Source of the DNA: Lachnospiraceae bacterium
Lineage (GTDB): Bacteria; Bacillota; Clostridia; Lachnospirales; Anaerotignaceae
Length of the DNA stretch: 64,000 nucleotides
Direction: 5' to 3'
Assembly: GCA_910576545.1 (NCBI GenBank)
Contig: CAJTKM010000004.1
Span: 124,001 to 188,000 of the forward strand
Each line of letters begins with the position of its first letter. Position 1 is the stretch's first letter. Below, in pieces: positions 26,272-35,923 of this stretch. Position numbers and translations under genes: made by a program. A model generated the notes under the pieces. That model did not search any database. It was not told where the DNA came from and saw nothing but the letters and a program-made list of their open reading frames with translations.

Positions 26272-27048
26272 ATGAAAACTATATCAATTATCAACCTGAA
26301 AGGCGGCGTTGCAAAGACGCTGACCGCTGACAACATGGCGCACGTTCTCGCAGTTTTCCACAATAAGCGGGTTTTGCTTGTGGATAACGACAAGCAGGGC
26401 AACACGTCAAAGGCATTCGGGGTCCATTCCTACGATGAAAAGAGCCTTTCGGACATTCTGACCGCCCGGCGGCTTGACCCGTGGGAGGTTATCAGGAAAA
26501 CCCGCTTTGAGAACATCGACGTATTGCCCGCAAACATGACCTTGATTCGGGCGAATCTTGAAGTAATGATGGACAGCGCCCGCCCCCAGCAAACGCGCTT
26601 ACGGGACGCGCTGAACGTCGTTGCAAAGGACGGGTTTTACGATTACTGCATTATCGACAACGCGCCCGACATCAACATATCGACTATAAACGCCCTTGTC
26701 GCGTCTGACGACGTGATTATTCCGATCAAGATTGACAAATACGCCTTTGACGGGCTGGCGGAACTGAAAGAACAGATCGAGGACACGCGGGACGACCTGA
26801 ACCCGCGCTTGCGGCTGGCGGGTTGCCTTATCACCTGTTTTCAGAGGACCGACGCAGACAGGCAGGGCGAAGAATGGTTGAAAGCCCAGCCGGAATACCC
26901 GGTTTTCGACACGCACATTCGCTATTCGGAGAAAGTCACCGAAAGCACCTTTTCCGAATCCCCCATTGCTGAATACAGCAGACGGAGCGGGGCCGCTATG
27001 GACTATATCGCGTTTGTGCGGGAGTATTTGCGGAGGGGCAAGCAATGA
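26272..27048 (+). CDS. parA: ParA-family partition ATPase
   Basis: 258 residues from the ATG at 26272 (AAGGAGG nine bases upstream). The deviant Walker A reads LKGGVAKT (residues 9-16), the Walker A' region has LLVDNDKQGNTS, and Walker B is CIIDNAPDINIS. Family members segregate plasmids, phage-plasmids and chromosomes with a ParB partner. ParB is encoded just downstream, and a palindrome near it may be the centromere. Its presence argues for an extrachromosomal phase. Confidence 0.9.
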   Translation: MKTISIINLKGGVAKTLTADNMAHVLAVFHNKRVLLVDNDKQGNTSKAFGVHSYDEKSLSDILTARRLDPWEVIRKTRFENIDVLPANMTLIRANLEVMMDSARPQQTRLRDALNVVAKDGFYDYCIIDNAPDINISTINALVASDDVIIPIKIDKYAFDGLAELKEQIEDTRDDLNPRLRLAGCLITCFQRTDADRQGEEWLKAQPEYPVFDTHIRYSEKVTESTFSESPIAEYSRRSGAAMDYIAFVREYLRRGKQ

Positions 27049-27260
27049 GAGAGGAAAAGGCCGTTCCCGAATACTGCAAAAACAACCCGAAAAAGATTCG
27101 CGCCTATCAATGCGATATATGCGACGTGTTGGACGTGGACGACTTCACGGACAAGAGATTTTGCCGGGCGGGATTTTGGCCCGGTTGCGGCGACCCGGAC
27201 GGGTGCCGGGAAGCGTTCAAACCCATAGAGGGGCGCGGAAGAATCGGAGTACATCGGTAA
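27045..27260 (+). CDS. small cysteine-rich protein between parA and parB
   Basis: 71 residues, ATGA overlap with parA. Cys residues at YCKNN, CDICD, RFCRAG, WPGCGDPDGC may bind zinc. Not recognised; its position inside the par operon could indicate a role in partition. Confidence 0.5.
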   Translation: MREEKAVPEYCKNNPKKIRAYQCDICDVLDVDDFTDKRFCRAGFWPGCGDPDGCREAFKPIEGRGRIGVHR

Positions 27261-27263
27261 ATT

Positions 27264-27276
27264 GTCCGAATCGGAC
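27264..27276. promoter_or_regulatory. palindrome GTCCGAATCGGAC, candidate parS/operator
   Basis: Perfect 6-bp arms around one central base, 18 bp before the parB start. The same 13-mer recurs at 47657-47669 and, on the other strand, at 57887-57899. One-mismatch copy at 39874-39886. Confidence 0.45.
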
Positions 27277-27293
27277 GGAAAGGGGCTTACATC

Positions 27294-28502
27294 ATGGCAA
27301 AGTTTAACTTGAATCAGATTTTGAACGACGCTTCACGGGCCGCGGCAAAAGGCGGGGAGCCTACACCCCGCCCCGCTGAAAGCAGGATGGAGAAAATCAG
27401 CGTTTACGACCTTGTGCCGTCGGAAGATAATTTCTATTCCATTCGGGAGATCGAAGAACTGAAAACGGCAATCGAAATCGCCGGGAAAGTGCTTCAAAAC
27501 CTTGTCGTCGTCCCGCTCGACGGCGGGAAATACAAGGTCATTGCCGGACACCGCCGCCGCCTTGCGTCAATTTCCCTTGTTGAAGAGGGAAAACCGCAAT
27601 ATGAGTTCGTGCCGTGCGACGTGGAACCGAACGAAGAAGCGGCGGAAGATCAAGAGGTCCGCGACGGCCTTATGTTGATTGTGACAAATTCGCAGAGGGA
27701 GAAAACCGCATGGGACAAAATCGAAGAAGTGCGGTATTTGCGGGAAGTGCTGGAGAAAGCCCGGACAAAGCCCCGGTTCGTTGCCCTGCTTCAACAGATC
27801 GTTGCACAGACGTTCGGCGGTGCAGAGGTTCAGGCGGACGGGACGCGGGATTTCATAGCAAAGGTGCTTCACACAAGCACAACGCAGATCGGGCGGTATG
27901 ACGCGATCATTCGGAACCTTTGCCCGGACTTCAAAGCGGAGTTGAAAGAGGACCGCATAAACGTTTCGACCGCCTACGAACTTTCAGGGCTGGCGGCGGA
28001 GGAACAGCAAGCGGCGTTTGCGGAGTATCAGCGGACCGGGGAAATCTCCATAAAGGCCGCACGGGAACGGAAAAGCCCGCCCCCGGCGGAGAGGACAGAG
28101 CGGGAAACCCCGCCGCCCGCTCCACAGACCGCCACACAGCCGCCGGAAGCGCCGGGGCGTAAAGAAACATACCAGCCAACGGAAAAGCCAGCAGAGGGCC
28201 GCACAGAGCCACCGAAACAGGCGGACCCGCCCACAGAAAAGCCGATTTCGGCAGCAGGACCGACCGACGAAGCGGAAAACACGCCCCCGGCGGAGCGGGA
28301 ACAGCAGGAACAGCCGAAAGCGGCGGAAGAAAGACGCGCCCCGGCAGAGGGTACAACATGGGCCGTTGAACAGTTGGAAAGCTTACGGGACTATTGCCAG
28401 AGCATGAACGAAAGCGACACCGACGACGGTTCAAGGGTTTGGGCAATGGACGTTGACGCGTTGAACATTGCGCTTTCCCGATTAAAACGTGAAAAAGAGT
28501 AA
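27294..28502 (+). CDS. parB: ParB-family partition protein
   Basis: 402 residues. The N-terminal ParB/Srx nuclease-like domain is clear (ISVYDLVPSEDNFYS, VVPLDGGKYKVIAGHRRRLA), followed by an HTH-containing helical domain to about residue 245. A long Pro/Glu-rich tract (about 250-360) precedes a short C-terminal helix that may dimerise. In family members the GHRRR box binds CTP and clamps DNA at parS. Pairs with the ParA at 26272. Confidence 0.88.
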   Translation: MAKFNLNQILNDASRAAAKGGEPTPRPAESRMEKISVYDLVPSEDNFYSIREIEELKTAIEIAGKVLQNLVVVPLDGGKYKVIAGHRRRLASISLVEEGKPQYEFVPCDVEPNEEAAEDQEVRDGLMLIVTNSQREKTAWDKIEEVRYLREVLEKARTKPRFVALLQQIVAQTFGGAEVQADGTRDFIAKVLHTSTTQIGRYDAIIRNLCPDFKAELKEDRINVSTAYELSGLAAEEQQAAFAEYQRTGEISIKAARERKSPPPAERTERETPPPAPQTATQPPEAPGRKETYQPTEKPAEGRTEPPKQADPPTEKPISAAGPTDEAENTPPAEREQQEQPKAAEERRAPAEGTTWAVEQLESLRDYCQSMNESDTDDGSRVWAMDVDALNIALSRLKREKE

Positions 28503-28558
28503 GCAAAAGCGGCGCGGCGGTTTTTAACCGCCTTTCCGCACATACAGGAGGACAGGCA

Positions 28559-29038
28559 ATGAAACGCGAACGCGAAAAGGTTATAACGATCTTGCGGTTT
28601 TACCGGGACGTTGATAAAACAATCAAGCTGAACGAGCGGGTTATAAAGAACCTCGAAGATCAGTATTACACGACGCTGGGGGCCGTAAACATGGACGGTA
28701 TGCCCCACGGGAAAGGCACGCCGTCAAGCCCAGTTGAACGGGTTGTTCTGAACGTCCCCGCGTCCGTCCAGCAGACCATTTCAAGCATGAATCAGGAAAA
28801 CCGCAAGCTGGCGGAAATCAAAGGGCATATTCTTTCAGAGTTGAACGCCCTGAATTATCATCAAAAAGCGGTGCTTTTGGCGTTTTACATAGACGGTCTA
28901 CAATGGGAACAGATTTCGGAACGCCTGAATTACAGCCCGCGGCAATGCCGCAATATACGCGACGACGGGCTGGACGCTTTGGGAAAGCGGTTCAGCCGGA
29001 ACAAGGCGATTTCGCGGTATCGTTTCCCGGAAAAATAA
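28559..29038 (+). CDS. sigma-70 region-4-like late transcription regulator
   Basis: 159 residues, CAGGAGGACAGG site before the ATG. The C-terminal third reads LNYHQKAVLLAFYIDGLQW...ISERLNYSPRQCRNIRDDGL, a sigma region 4 helix-turn-helix as in ArpU/RinA-type phage regulators. It is the last early gene and lies right before the terminator and the packaging/head operon, so it probably activates late genes. Confidence 0.7.
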   Translation: MKREREKVITILRFYRDVDKTIKLNERVIKNLEDQYYTTLGAVNMDGMPHGKGTPSSPVERVVLNVPASVQQTISSMNQENRKLAEIKGHILSELNALNYHQKAVLLAFYIDGLQWEQISERLNYSPRQCRNIRDDGLDALGKRFSRNKAISRYRFPEK

Positions 29039-29139
29039 GATTGCCACCCATTGCCTGTTTTTTCTGCTAAAATGGGTATTGTGAAAAGTCACAGATACGA
29101 AACGGGCGGCGGAATCCTCCCCGCTGGCCCTGACACCGA

Positions 29140-29174
29140 AAACGGACCATGTTTTGAACATGGCCCGTTTTTTG
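29140..29174 (+). terminator. terminator between early and late regions
   Basis: AACGG-A-CCATGTT (29141-29153) pairs with AACATGG-C-CCGTT, with only a short loop, followed by TTTTTT. It separates the regulator from the terminase operon. A late promoter should lie near it, but none matches consensus, in keeping with an activator requirement. Confidence 0.7.
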
Positions 29175-29236
29175 CACGCTTCCGGGCGGACCCGCGAAGC
29201 GGAAAATGAAAAACAAACGAAAGGGGGTGCGGACGC

Positions 29237-30172
29237 ATGGCGCGCGATAGAAGCCCCGAACGGGACAAGGCCCGGCAGATTTGGCTGGATTCCGGCGGGA
29301 CGATGACGGCGCGGGAGGTTGCGGAGAAAGTCGGAGCGAAGCCCGAACAGGTCCGAAAATGGAAGAGCCTTGACGACTGGAACGCCGCGCTTGAAGCGCA
29401 GAAGCCGCCACGGAAACGCGGCGGGCAACCCGGCAATAAGAACGCCGCGGGAGCGGGTGCGCCTATGGGGAATAAGAATGCCGAAACACACGGCGCATAT
29501 TCCGCCGTTCGCATTGCCGATCTTCCCCCGGAACAGCGGGAATATATCGAGGGTATCACCCTTGAAACCGAAGCGAATATGCTTACGGAATTGCGGTTGC
29601 TGATTGCAAAAGAAGCAGACTTGCAAAACAAGATTGCCGCGCTGGAGGGGGCCGACCCTGACACCCTGTATATTGACCGCGTTGTTGAAATGAGAACGCC
29701 GAAAGGTCAAGAGCGTTTGAAACAGCAAATGGAGAAGCTGGAAGCCCTGCAACGGGAAGAAGATTCGTTGCTTTGGGATATGGACACAGAGAGCGGCAAG
29801 CCGCCGACACGACAGCAGGAAAAGAAGCTGGAACGCCTACAACGTGAGATTGCGGCCTTGCAGGACACGACGGGCGACAAGGCCCGTGAACTGGAAGAGA
29901 GCGCATATAACGTCACAATGCAGACAGTCATAAAGGCCAGCGCATTCGACCGGGCAATGAAGCTTGAAGCAGAGTTGAACAAGATACACGGGCGAATCAT
30001 CAAACTGTTAGATTCTATCAAGGGGTACGAACTGGAAAGCCGCCGGGTGCGCCTTGAAGAGCGCAAATATAATCTTGCAAAGCAAAAACTTTCGGGCGCT
30101 TTCGAGATCGACCCCACAACGGGAGAGATCAACGACGAAACAGAGGGCGACGGCGACGTGTTCGCCGACTGA
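29237..30172 (+). CDS. small terminase subunit-like protein
   Basis: 311 residues. The N-terminal HTH (KARQIWLDSGGTMTAREVAEKVG...VRKWK) and the Gly/Asn-rich GGQPGNKNAAGAGAPMGNKN segment are characteristic of phage small terminase proteins of the PBSX/XtmA type. A long coiled coil follows. Another Nu1-like gene lies between it and the large subunit, so the phage has two candidate DNA-recognition packaging proteins. Confidence 0.7.
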   Translation: MARDRSPERDKARQIWLDSGGTMTAREVAEKVGAKPEQVRKWKSLDDWNAALEAQKPPRKRGGQPGNKNAAGAGAPMGNKNAETHGAYSAVRIADLPPEQREYIEGITLETEANMLTELRLLIAKEADLQNKIAALEGADPDTLYIDRVVEMRTPKGQERLKQQMEKLEALQREEDSLLWDMDTESGKPPTRQQEKKLERLQREIAALQDTTGDKARELEESAYNVTMQTVIKASAFDRAMKLEAELNKIHGRIIKLLDSIKGYELESRRVRLEERKYNLAKQKLSGAFEIDPTTGEINDETEGDGDVFAD

Positions 30173-30328
30173 ATATAGGTTCTTCCGGCGGCGGAGAAAG
30201 CCCGCGGGTTCGGCGACGCCCAGCGTTTTTTTAGGTGAAAAAATTTTTTGAACGCTTCCGCGCTTGCCGGAAATGCGTTGCCGGGGGGTGTATTTGAGAA
30301 AAGAGAGGTCAAGAGGGGTGAAAAAAGC

Positions 30329-30823
30329 ATGAAACTTTACGACGTGAAAGCGGTTGCGCGGTTCTTGGACGTTTCCGAACGCCGCGTGCGGCAGTTGCGC
30401 GACGAAAAGGTGATTGCAGAGGTCCGCCCCGGCCTGTATGACCTGATCGACACGAACCACCGCTATATAAACTATCTACGCAAGCGGAACCCGGAAAGCG
30501 ACGAAACGATTGATTACAACACGGAGCGGGCAAAGCTGGTCCGGGCGAAGCGGAAAAATGAAGAATACGAATTGCAGTTGAAAGAAAACAAGCTTCATTC
30601 GTCGGAGGACATCGAAGCCGTTATGAAAGATATGCTTGTGAACTTCAAAGCGCGGCTTATGGCTATTCCGGCGAAGCTTGCCCCGGTCCTTTGCAAGAAA
30701 ACCGACCGGGCGGAAATCTTCAAACTGCTTAAAGAGCATATAGACGAAGCATTGATGGAGTTATCGAACTTCAACGAAGCTTTCGGAGAGAGGGGGAACG
30801 ACGGTGAAACAAGCAACGATTGA
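30329..30823 (+). CDS. Nu1-like DNA packaging protein
   Basis: 164 residues from the ATG at 30329. A winged-helix start (YDVKAVARFLDVSERRVRQLRDEKVI) like the lambda Nu1 N-terminus is followed by a coiled coil and a C-terminal helix bundle. It overlaps the large terminase gene by 20 bases, the usual Nu1/GpA arrangement. Lambda-type packaging normally starts at a cos site near this gene; the 150 bp upstream have no site I could recognise. Confidence 0.72.
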   Translation: MKLYDVKAVARFLDVSERRVRQLRDEKVIAEVRPGLYDLIDTNHRYINYLRKRNPESDETIDYNTERAKLVRAKRKNEEYELQLKENKLHSSEDIEAVMKDMLVNFKARLMAIPAKLAPVLCKKTDRAEIFKLLKEHIDEALMELSNFNEAFGERGNDGETSND

Positions 30824-32624
30824 TCTTTTTACCCGTATTTTTGCCGTCCTTGCCCCGCCCCCGGACATGACAATTTCAGAATGGGCGGACGAATACCGCC
30901 GTCTTTCCTCCGAATCATCGGCGGAGCCGGGCCGCTGGCGAACGTCAAAGGCCCCGTATCAGAAAGAAATCATGGACGCAATATGCGACGTAAGCATTCA
31001 AAAGGTTGTTGTAATGAGCGCCGCACAGATCGGCAAGACGGACGGGTTCATTTTGAACCCGATAGGGTATTTCATGCACTACGACCCGTCGCCGATCATG
31101 GTATTACAGCCGACCATACAGATGGCGGAAACGTTCAGCAAAGACCGCCTTTCCCCTATGTTGCGCGACACGCCCGTTCTACGCGACCGGGTGAACGACA
31201 AAGCCCGGAACAGTGGGAACACGATCTTGCAAAAGATTTTCCCCGGCGGTCATGTGACTATGGTGGGCGCAAATTCCCCGTCGTCCCTTGCTTCCCGTCC
31301 GATTCGGATATTACTTGCGGACGAAATCGACCGATACCCGGCGACGGCGGGCAATGAGGGCGACCCCCTCTTGCTTGCCGGGAAGCGGCTTACAACCTTT
31401 TGGAACAAGAAAGAAGTTGACGTTTCAACCCCGACGATAAAGGGACTTTCCCGAATCGAAGTCGAGTACGAACACAGCACACAAGAGGAATGGAACGTTC
31501 CTTGCCCCGCGTGCGGGAAACTAACCCCTCTTGAATGGGCGAACATCGTATTTGACCGGGAAAATCTCGACGAAATCGGGTGCGTTTGCCCGGCGTGCGG
31601 CGTGCTGTCCTCCGAAACGGAGTGGAAAGAACGCTTTTCCGGCGGGCAGTTTATAGCGAAGTACCCGGAACGAAAAGTTCGGGGCTTTCACCTGAACGCC
31701 CTTGCTTCCCTGTTCGTCGAGTGGCGGGAGATCGTGCAAAAGTTTCTTACCGCGAACGACGAAAAGAAGAAAGGCAATATTGAACTTCTCAAAGTCTGGA
31801 CCAACACAGAGATGGGGCAGACATGGGAGGAAGAGGGCGAACAACTCGAAACGGACGACCTTTACAAGCGCCGTGAAAAGTATAATTGCGAAGTGCCGGA
31901 AGAAGTGCTGGTGCTGACCGCGGGCGTTGACGTTCAGGACAACCGTTTTGAAGTCGAGGTTGTCGGCTGGGGTGAAGAGAAAGAAAGCTGGGGTATCAAG
32001 TATCAAGCGATATACGGGGATTTGAAGTTAAAGCCCGTTTGGGACGAACTCGACAAGGTGCTTTCGCAGACGTTCACGACCGCCGACGGGCGGCGGCTGA
32101 AAATCATTTGCACGTGCATTGATTCCGGCGGACACTTCACGACGCAAGTTTACCGCTTTTGCAAAGAGCGGACGGCCCGCCGGGTATTTGCTATCAAGGG
32201 CAAGGGCGGCGCGGACGTGCCGTATTACAACCGCCCATCGACCGCAAACAGCGTCAAAGCGCCGCTATTCACAATCGGCGTTGACACGGGGAAAGCAATC
32301 TTGTATCAGCGGCTGGGTATTCAGGAAGAGGGGCCGAATTACTGTCATTTCCCGAAAGAGAAAGACAGAGGGTACACGCAAGAATACTTCCGCGGCCTGA
32401 CCGCTGAAAAAATGGTGATGACCTACAAGAAGGGCAAAGCGCAATACGTGTGGACGCTGAAAGACGGCGGGTACAAGCGGAATGAACCGCTTGATATTCG
32501 GAATTACGCAACCGCCGCGCTGGAGATTGCGAACCCGGTTTTGAAAAGGCCGGACCGTGACGCGCCGCCCGCCCCGCCCCGCAAGCGCGGCAGACGGTCC
32601 AGAGGAAACGGAGGGATTGTATAA
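30804..32624 (+). CDS. terminase large subunit, GpA family
   Basis: 606 residues. The ATPase part has VVVMSAAQIGKTDG (Walker A-like) and ILLADEIDRY (Walker B). A zinc-ribbon insertion VPCPACGKLTP...CVCPACG follows, then the nuclease domain with TAGVDVQDNRFEVEVVGWG. This is the lambda GpA family of the packaging motor that cuts and translocates phage DNA into proheads. Confidence 0.92.
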   Translation: MKQATIDLFTRIFAVLAPPPDMTISEWADEYRRLSSESSAEPGRWRTSKAPYQKEIMDAICDVSIQKVVVMSAAQIGKTDGFILNPIGYFMHYDPSPIMVLQPTIQMAETFSKDRLSPMLRDTPVLRDRVNDKARNSGNTILQKIFPGGHVTMVGANSPSSLASRPIRILLADEIDRYPATAGNEGDPLLLAGKRLTTFWNKKEVDVSTPTIKGLSRIEVEYEHSTQEEWNVPCPACGKLTPLEWANIVFDRENLDEIGCVCPACGVLSSETEWKERFSGGQFIAKYPERKVRGFHLNALASLFVEWREIVQKFLTANDEKKKGNIELLKVWTNTEMGQTWEEEGEQLETDDLYKRREKYNCEVPEEVLVLTAGVDVQDNRFEVEVVGWGEEKESWGIKYQAIYGDLKLKPVWDELDKVLSQTFTTADGRRLKIICTCIDSGGHFTTQVYRFCKERTARRVFAIKGKGGADVPYYNRPSTANSVKAPLFTIGVDTGKAILYQRLGIQEEGPNYCHFPKEKDRGYTQEYFRGLTAEKMVMTYKKGKAQYVWTLKDGGYKRNEPLDIRNYATAALEIANPVLKRPDRDAPPAPPRKRGRRSRGNGGIV

Positions 32625-32864
32625 ATGGCAAATGGAATCAGCCTTGAAATTGCGAAAAAGCACCTTGACGCATGGCTAACCGCCGAATTGGAGGTTACGA
32701 CACATCAAAGCTACACAATAGGTTCGCGGAGCCTGACAAAAGCGAACCTTGCAGAGATCAGAAAGCAGATTGAATACTGGAACGATCAGGTTGCACGGCT
32801 GGAGAACATCGAAAAGCGCGGCGGACGAAACCGCGTTTTCCGTGCCGTGCCGCGGGACCTGTAA
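32625..32864 (+). CDS. head-tail connector-type small protein (DUF6148-like)
   Basis: 79 residues, starting immediately after the terminase stop. AKKHLDAWLTAELEVTTHQSYTIGSRSLTKANL is the pattern of small gpW-position proteins between terminase and portal in lambda-type heads. Probably a connector component. Confidence 0.7.
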   Translation: MANGISLEIAKKHLDAWLTAELEVTTHQSYTIGSRSLTKANLAEIRKQIEYWNDQVARLENIEKRGGRNRVFRAVPRDL

Positions 32865-32883
32865 GAAAGGACGGTGAAGCGGA

Positions 32884-34464
32884 TTGAATGTATTTGACCG
32901 CGTAATTGCGGCGGTATCGCCCGAAAGAGCCTTGAAACGGGCCGGGGCGCGTCGCAAATTACAGATACTTGACAGCGGGTACGGAAATTACGGCGCGTCG
33001 GTAACGAAAAAATCGCTTGCCGGGTGGCTTTACGGCGGCGGGTCCGCACGGGAGGACATACAAGACAACCTTTCCGTTCTCCGCCAGCGTTGCCGTGATC
33101 TTTACATGGGCGTTCCCCTTGCGACGGGCGCGTTGAAAACGTGCCGAACAAACGTCGTCGGGTCCGGCTTGAAGCTGAAAAGTCAAGTCGATTATGAGGT
33201 TTTGGGAATCAGCGAAGAGGAAGCGCGGGACCTTGAATGCAAGATCGAGCGGGAATTTTCTTTGTGGGCGGATTCCCCCGCTTGCGATTTGGAGCGGCTG
33301 GACAACTTTTACGAACTCCAGCAACTTGCCTTTCTAAATTGGCTTATGAGCGGGGACGTTATAGCAACGCTTCCCGTGACAAGCCGGGTGAATATGCCCT
33401 ATGACCTCCGAATCTGCTTGATTGAAGCGGACAGGTTAAGCAACCCGCACGGGGACACGGGCGACCCGCACATTGTCGGCGGCGTTGAAACGAACGACGC
33501 GGGCGAAGTCGTCGCATACCATATCAGCACCCACCACCCCCTTTCGTATGAATTTACGGAAATGAAGTGGACGCGGGTTGAAGCATGGGGCGCGAAGAGC
33601 GGGCGGCGCAACGTGATTCACATTATGAACCGGGAGAGAATCGGACAGCGCCGCGGCGTTCCGTTCCTTGCCCCGGTCATAGAAGCGTTGAAGCAATTAG
33701 GGCGATACACCGACGCGGAACTTGTAGCCGCCGTCGTTTCGGGTATGTTTACGGTATTCATCGAAAAGGAAAGCGCGTCGGCTGACGGCGCTTTCGGTGA
33801 AATTATCCCGGAAGAAGCGCAGGTGGACGCGGACGACGACAGCACGATTGAACTTGCGCCCGGCGCAATCGTGGACTTGAACGAGGGCGAAAAGGCGCAC
33901 GACATGAACCCCGGCAGACCGAACACGGCATTTGACGGGTTCGTGATTGCCATTTGCCGACAGATCGGCGCGGCCCTTGAAATCCCTTACGAACTGCTGG
34001 TAAAGAACTTCAACGCGTCGTACAGCGCGTCACGCGGTGCGCTTTTGGAAGCATGGAAAATGTTTCGTATGTATCGGACATGGCTTGCAAACGATTTTTG
34101 CCAGCCCATTTATGAAGAGTGGTTCGCGGAAGCCGTCGCAAAGGGAAGAATCCCCGCGCCCGGCTTTTTTACTGACCCGATCATTCGCAAGGCGTACACC
34201 GGGGCGGAGTGGAACGGCCCGGCGCAGGGCCTTTTGAACCCGGTGCAGGAAGTCACCGCGGCGGAAAAGCGCGTGCAAAACGGCTTTTCGACCCGTGATC
34301 GTGAAGCAATGGAAATGAACGGGTCCGATTTCTACCAAAACGCGGCGCAGTTAAGGCGCGAAGAAAAGCTATTAAAGGAGGTCAAGGGCGATGGCACAGG
34401 AAGCCAAAAAGAAGAGCGGCCCGGCGAAGAACCCGGACAGTCAAGCACAGAACCCGAAAAATAA
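32884..34464 (+). CDS. portal protein, lambda family
   Basis: 526 residues, TTG start with GAAAGGACGG upstream. GVPLATGALKTCRTNVVGSGL, NFNASYSASRGALLEAWKMF and the C-terminal FFTDPIIRKAYTGAEW are conserved in lambda gpB-type portals. Forms the dodecameric DNA entry channel. Its last 74 bases overlap the protease gene. Confidence 0.92.
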   Translation: MNVFDRVIAAVSPERALKRAGARRKLQILDSGYGNYGASVTKKSLAGWLYGGGSAREDIQDNLSVLRQRCRDLYMGVPLATGALKTCRTNVVGSGLKLKSQVDYEVLGISEEEARDLECKIEREFSLWADSPACDLERLDNFYELQQLAFLNWLMSGDVIATLPVTSRVNMPYDLRICLIEADRLSNPHGDTGDPHIVGGVETNDAGEVVAYHISTHHPLSYEFTEMKWTRVEAWGAKSGRRNVIHIMNRERIGQRRGVPFLAPVIEALKQLGRYTDAELVAAVVSGMFTVFIEKESASADGAFGEIIPEEAQVDADDDSTIELAPGAIVDLNEGEKAHDMNPGRPNTAFDGFVIAICRQIGAALEIPYELLVKNFNASYSASRGALLEAWKMFRMYRTWLANDFCQPIYEEWFAEAVAKGRIPAPGFFTDPIIRKAYTGAEWNGPAQGLLNPVQEVTAAEKRVQNGFSTRDREAMEMNGSDFYQNAAQLRREEKLLKEVKGDGTGSQKEERPGEEPGQSSTEPEK

Positions 34465-35569
34465 GCACTTTTGGAGTTTCCGGGACGCGGCGGGAGAGAA
34501 CGCCGCCCCGGAATTGATTTTGTACGGCGATATTGCTTCCGAAACGTGGTGGGGCGACGAAGTAACGCCCCGGCAGTTTACGGAGGAATTGAACGCGCTG
34601 GGGTCCGTCCCCGAAATCGTTGTGCGAATCAACAGCGGCGGCGGCGACGTGTTCGCCGCAAATGCCATTTATACCCGGCTGAAAGACAACCCGGCGAAAA
34701 TCACGGTCAAAATCGACGGCTGGGCCGCGTCCGCGGCGACGATTGTTGCAATGGCGGGCGACGTGATCGAGATTCCGGGCAACGGCGTTTTTATGGTGCA
34801 TGACCCGTCCGTGGGGTTGCTGGGTTACTTCAACGAAGCCGACCTTGTGAAAGTCGGCGAAGAACTGAAAGTAATTAAGCAATCAATCGTGAACGGGTAC
34901 GCCCTGAAAACGGGCAAAGACGCGGACGAAATCGCCGCAATTATGAGCGCGGAAACATGGTACGACGGCAAACAGGCCGTTGACGCTGGTTTTTGCGACA
35001 AAATCATGTTCGAGGAAGCCGACACGACCGTTGAAAACACGGCAAAAGTCATCGTGAACAGCGTTTCACTTGATATTTCGCGCTTCCCGAACCTCCCCGT
35101 TTCGCTGTTAAACCGTTGTGCGACCCACACGCCGGACGGTTTTTCAGATATACAACATCAAAATGAACCGAAAAGGAGCGAAGAAATCATGGACGGAATC
35201 AAGGACATCAAGACCGTTGACGGCCTGAAAGCGGCTTTCCCCGACCTGACAAAGCAGATCGAGGACGCGGCAACCGCCGCGGAACGCAAGCGCATTCAGG
35301 ACATCGAGGACGTGGCGCTTCCGGGCTTTGAAAATATCGTTGCGGAAGCAAAATTCACGAAACCCGTTGCCGCGGGCGACGTTGCGAAAGCGATTGTCGC
35401 GGAACAGCGCAAGCTGGGCGGCAAGTACATTCAGGACCGCGACGACGACGCGAAGAACAGCGGCGCGGGCAAAGTCGGAGCGGGCGCAGGAATTGAGGGG
35501 ACCAGCGGCAAGAGCGGCGCGGACGAAATCGACGCGGCGCTTGACAAGCTTTTCCCCGAAACGAAGTAA
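34391..35569 (+). CDS. ClpP-like head maturation protease with C-terminal scaffold
   Basis: 392 residues. The protease domain has INSGGGDVFAANAIY, the nucleophile in DGWAASAATIVAMAG and the catalytic His in FMVHDPSVG. The last ~126 residues form a helical, charged scaffold region with a Gly/Ala-rich linker. This mirrors the lambda C/Nu3 arrangement. The scaffold is probably also made alone from an internal start at 35189. Confidence 0.9.
   Translation: MAQEAKKKSGPAKNPDSQAQNPKNKHFWSFRDAAGENAAPELILYGDIASETWWGDEVTPRQFTEELNALGSVPEIVVRINSGGGDVFAANAIYTRLKDNPAKITVKIDGWAASAATIVAMAGDVIEIPGNGVFMVHDPSVGLLGYFNEADLVKVGEELKVIKQSIVNGYALKTGKDADEIAAIMSAETWYDGKQAVDAGFCDKIMFEEADTTVENTAKVIVNSVSLDISRFPNLPVSLLNRCATHTPDGFSDIQHQNEPKRSEEIMDGIKDIKTVDGLKAAFPDLTKQIEDAATAAERKRIQDIEDVALPGFENIVAEAKFTKPVAAGDVAKAIVAEQRKLGGKYIQDRDDDAKNSGAGKVGAGAGIEGTSGKSGADEIDAALDKLFPETK
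35189..35569 (+). CDS. nested scaffold protein (internal start in protease gene)
   Basis: In-frame ATG (codon 267 of the protease gene) with AAAAGGAGCGAAG upstream at good spacing. The product (MDGIKDIKTVDGLKAAFPDL..., 126 residues) equals the scaffold domain. The same device is known from lambda Nu3. Confidence 0.65.
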   Translation: MDGIKDIKTVDGLKAAFPDLTKQIEDAATAAERKRIQDIEDVALPGFENIVAEAKFTKPVAAGDVAKAIVAEQRKLGGKYIQDRDDDAKNSGAGKVGAGAGIEGTSGKSGADEIDAALDKLFPETK

Positions 35570-35583
35570 GGAGGTAAAAGACC

Positions 35584-35907
35584 ATGTATGAGATCAACAG
35601 AGATCAGACCAGCCCCGTGAACTTCTTTGCGGGCGACTTCCCCGTTGTGACGGAAGCCGGGGACGTGAAGAGCGGCGCGACCGTTCGCAAATACGCCCCC
35701 GTCATCAAAACCGCCGACGGTATCAGCGAAGCGACCGCCGACGGGCTGGCAGACTTGCACGGAATCGCCGCGGACGATTCGACCGACGGCGGCGTTGTGT
35801 GCTACCTGACGGGCGAATTTTTCGCCGACGCGCTGACCTTGCCCGACGGCGTGACCGCCGACACCCTGAAACCCGCTTTCCGTAAGCTGGGAATCTTTTT
35901 GAAGTAA
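35584..35907 (+). CDS. head decoration protein D
   Basis: 107 residues, GGAGG upstream. The sequence FFAGDFPVVTEAG...KYAPVIKT matches the lambda gpD head-stabilising family, and the position between scaffold and capsid genes agrees. Confidence 0.85.
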   Translation: MYEINRDQTSPVNFFAGDFPVVTEAGDVKSGATVRKYAPVIKTADGISEATADGLADLHGIAADDSTDGGVVCYLTGEFFADALTLPDGVTADTLKPAFRKLGIFLK

Positions 35908-35923
35908 AGGGAGGAAATCAAAA

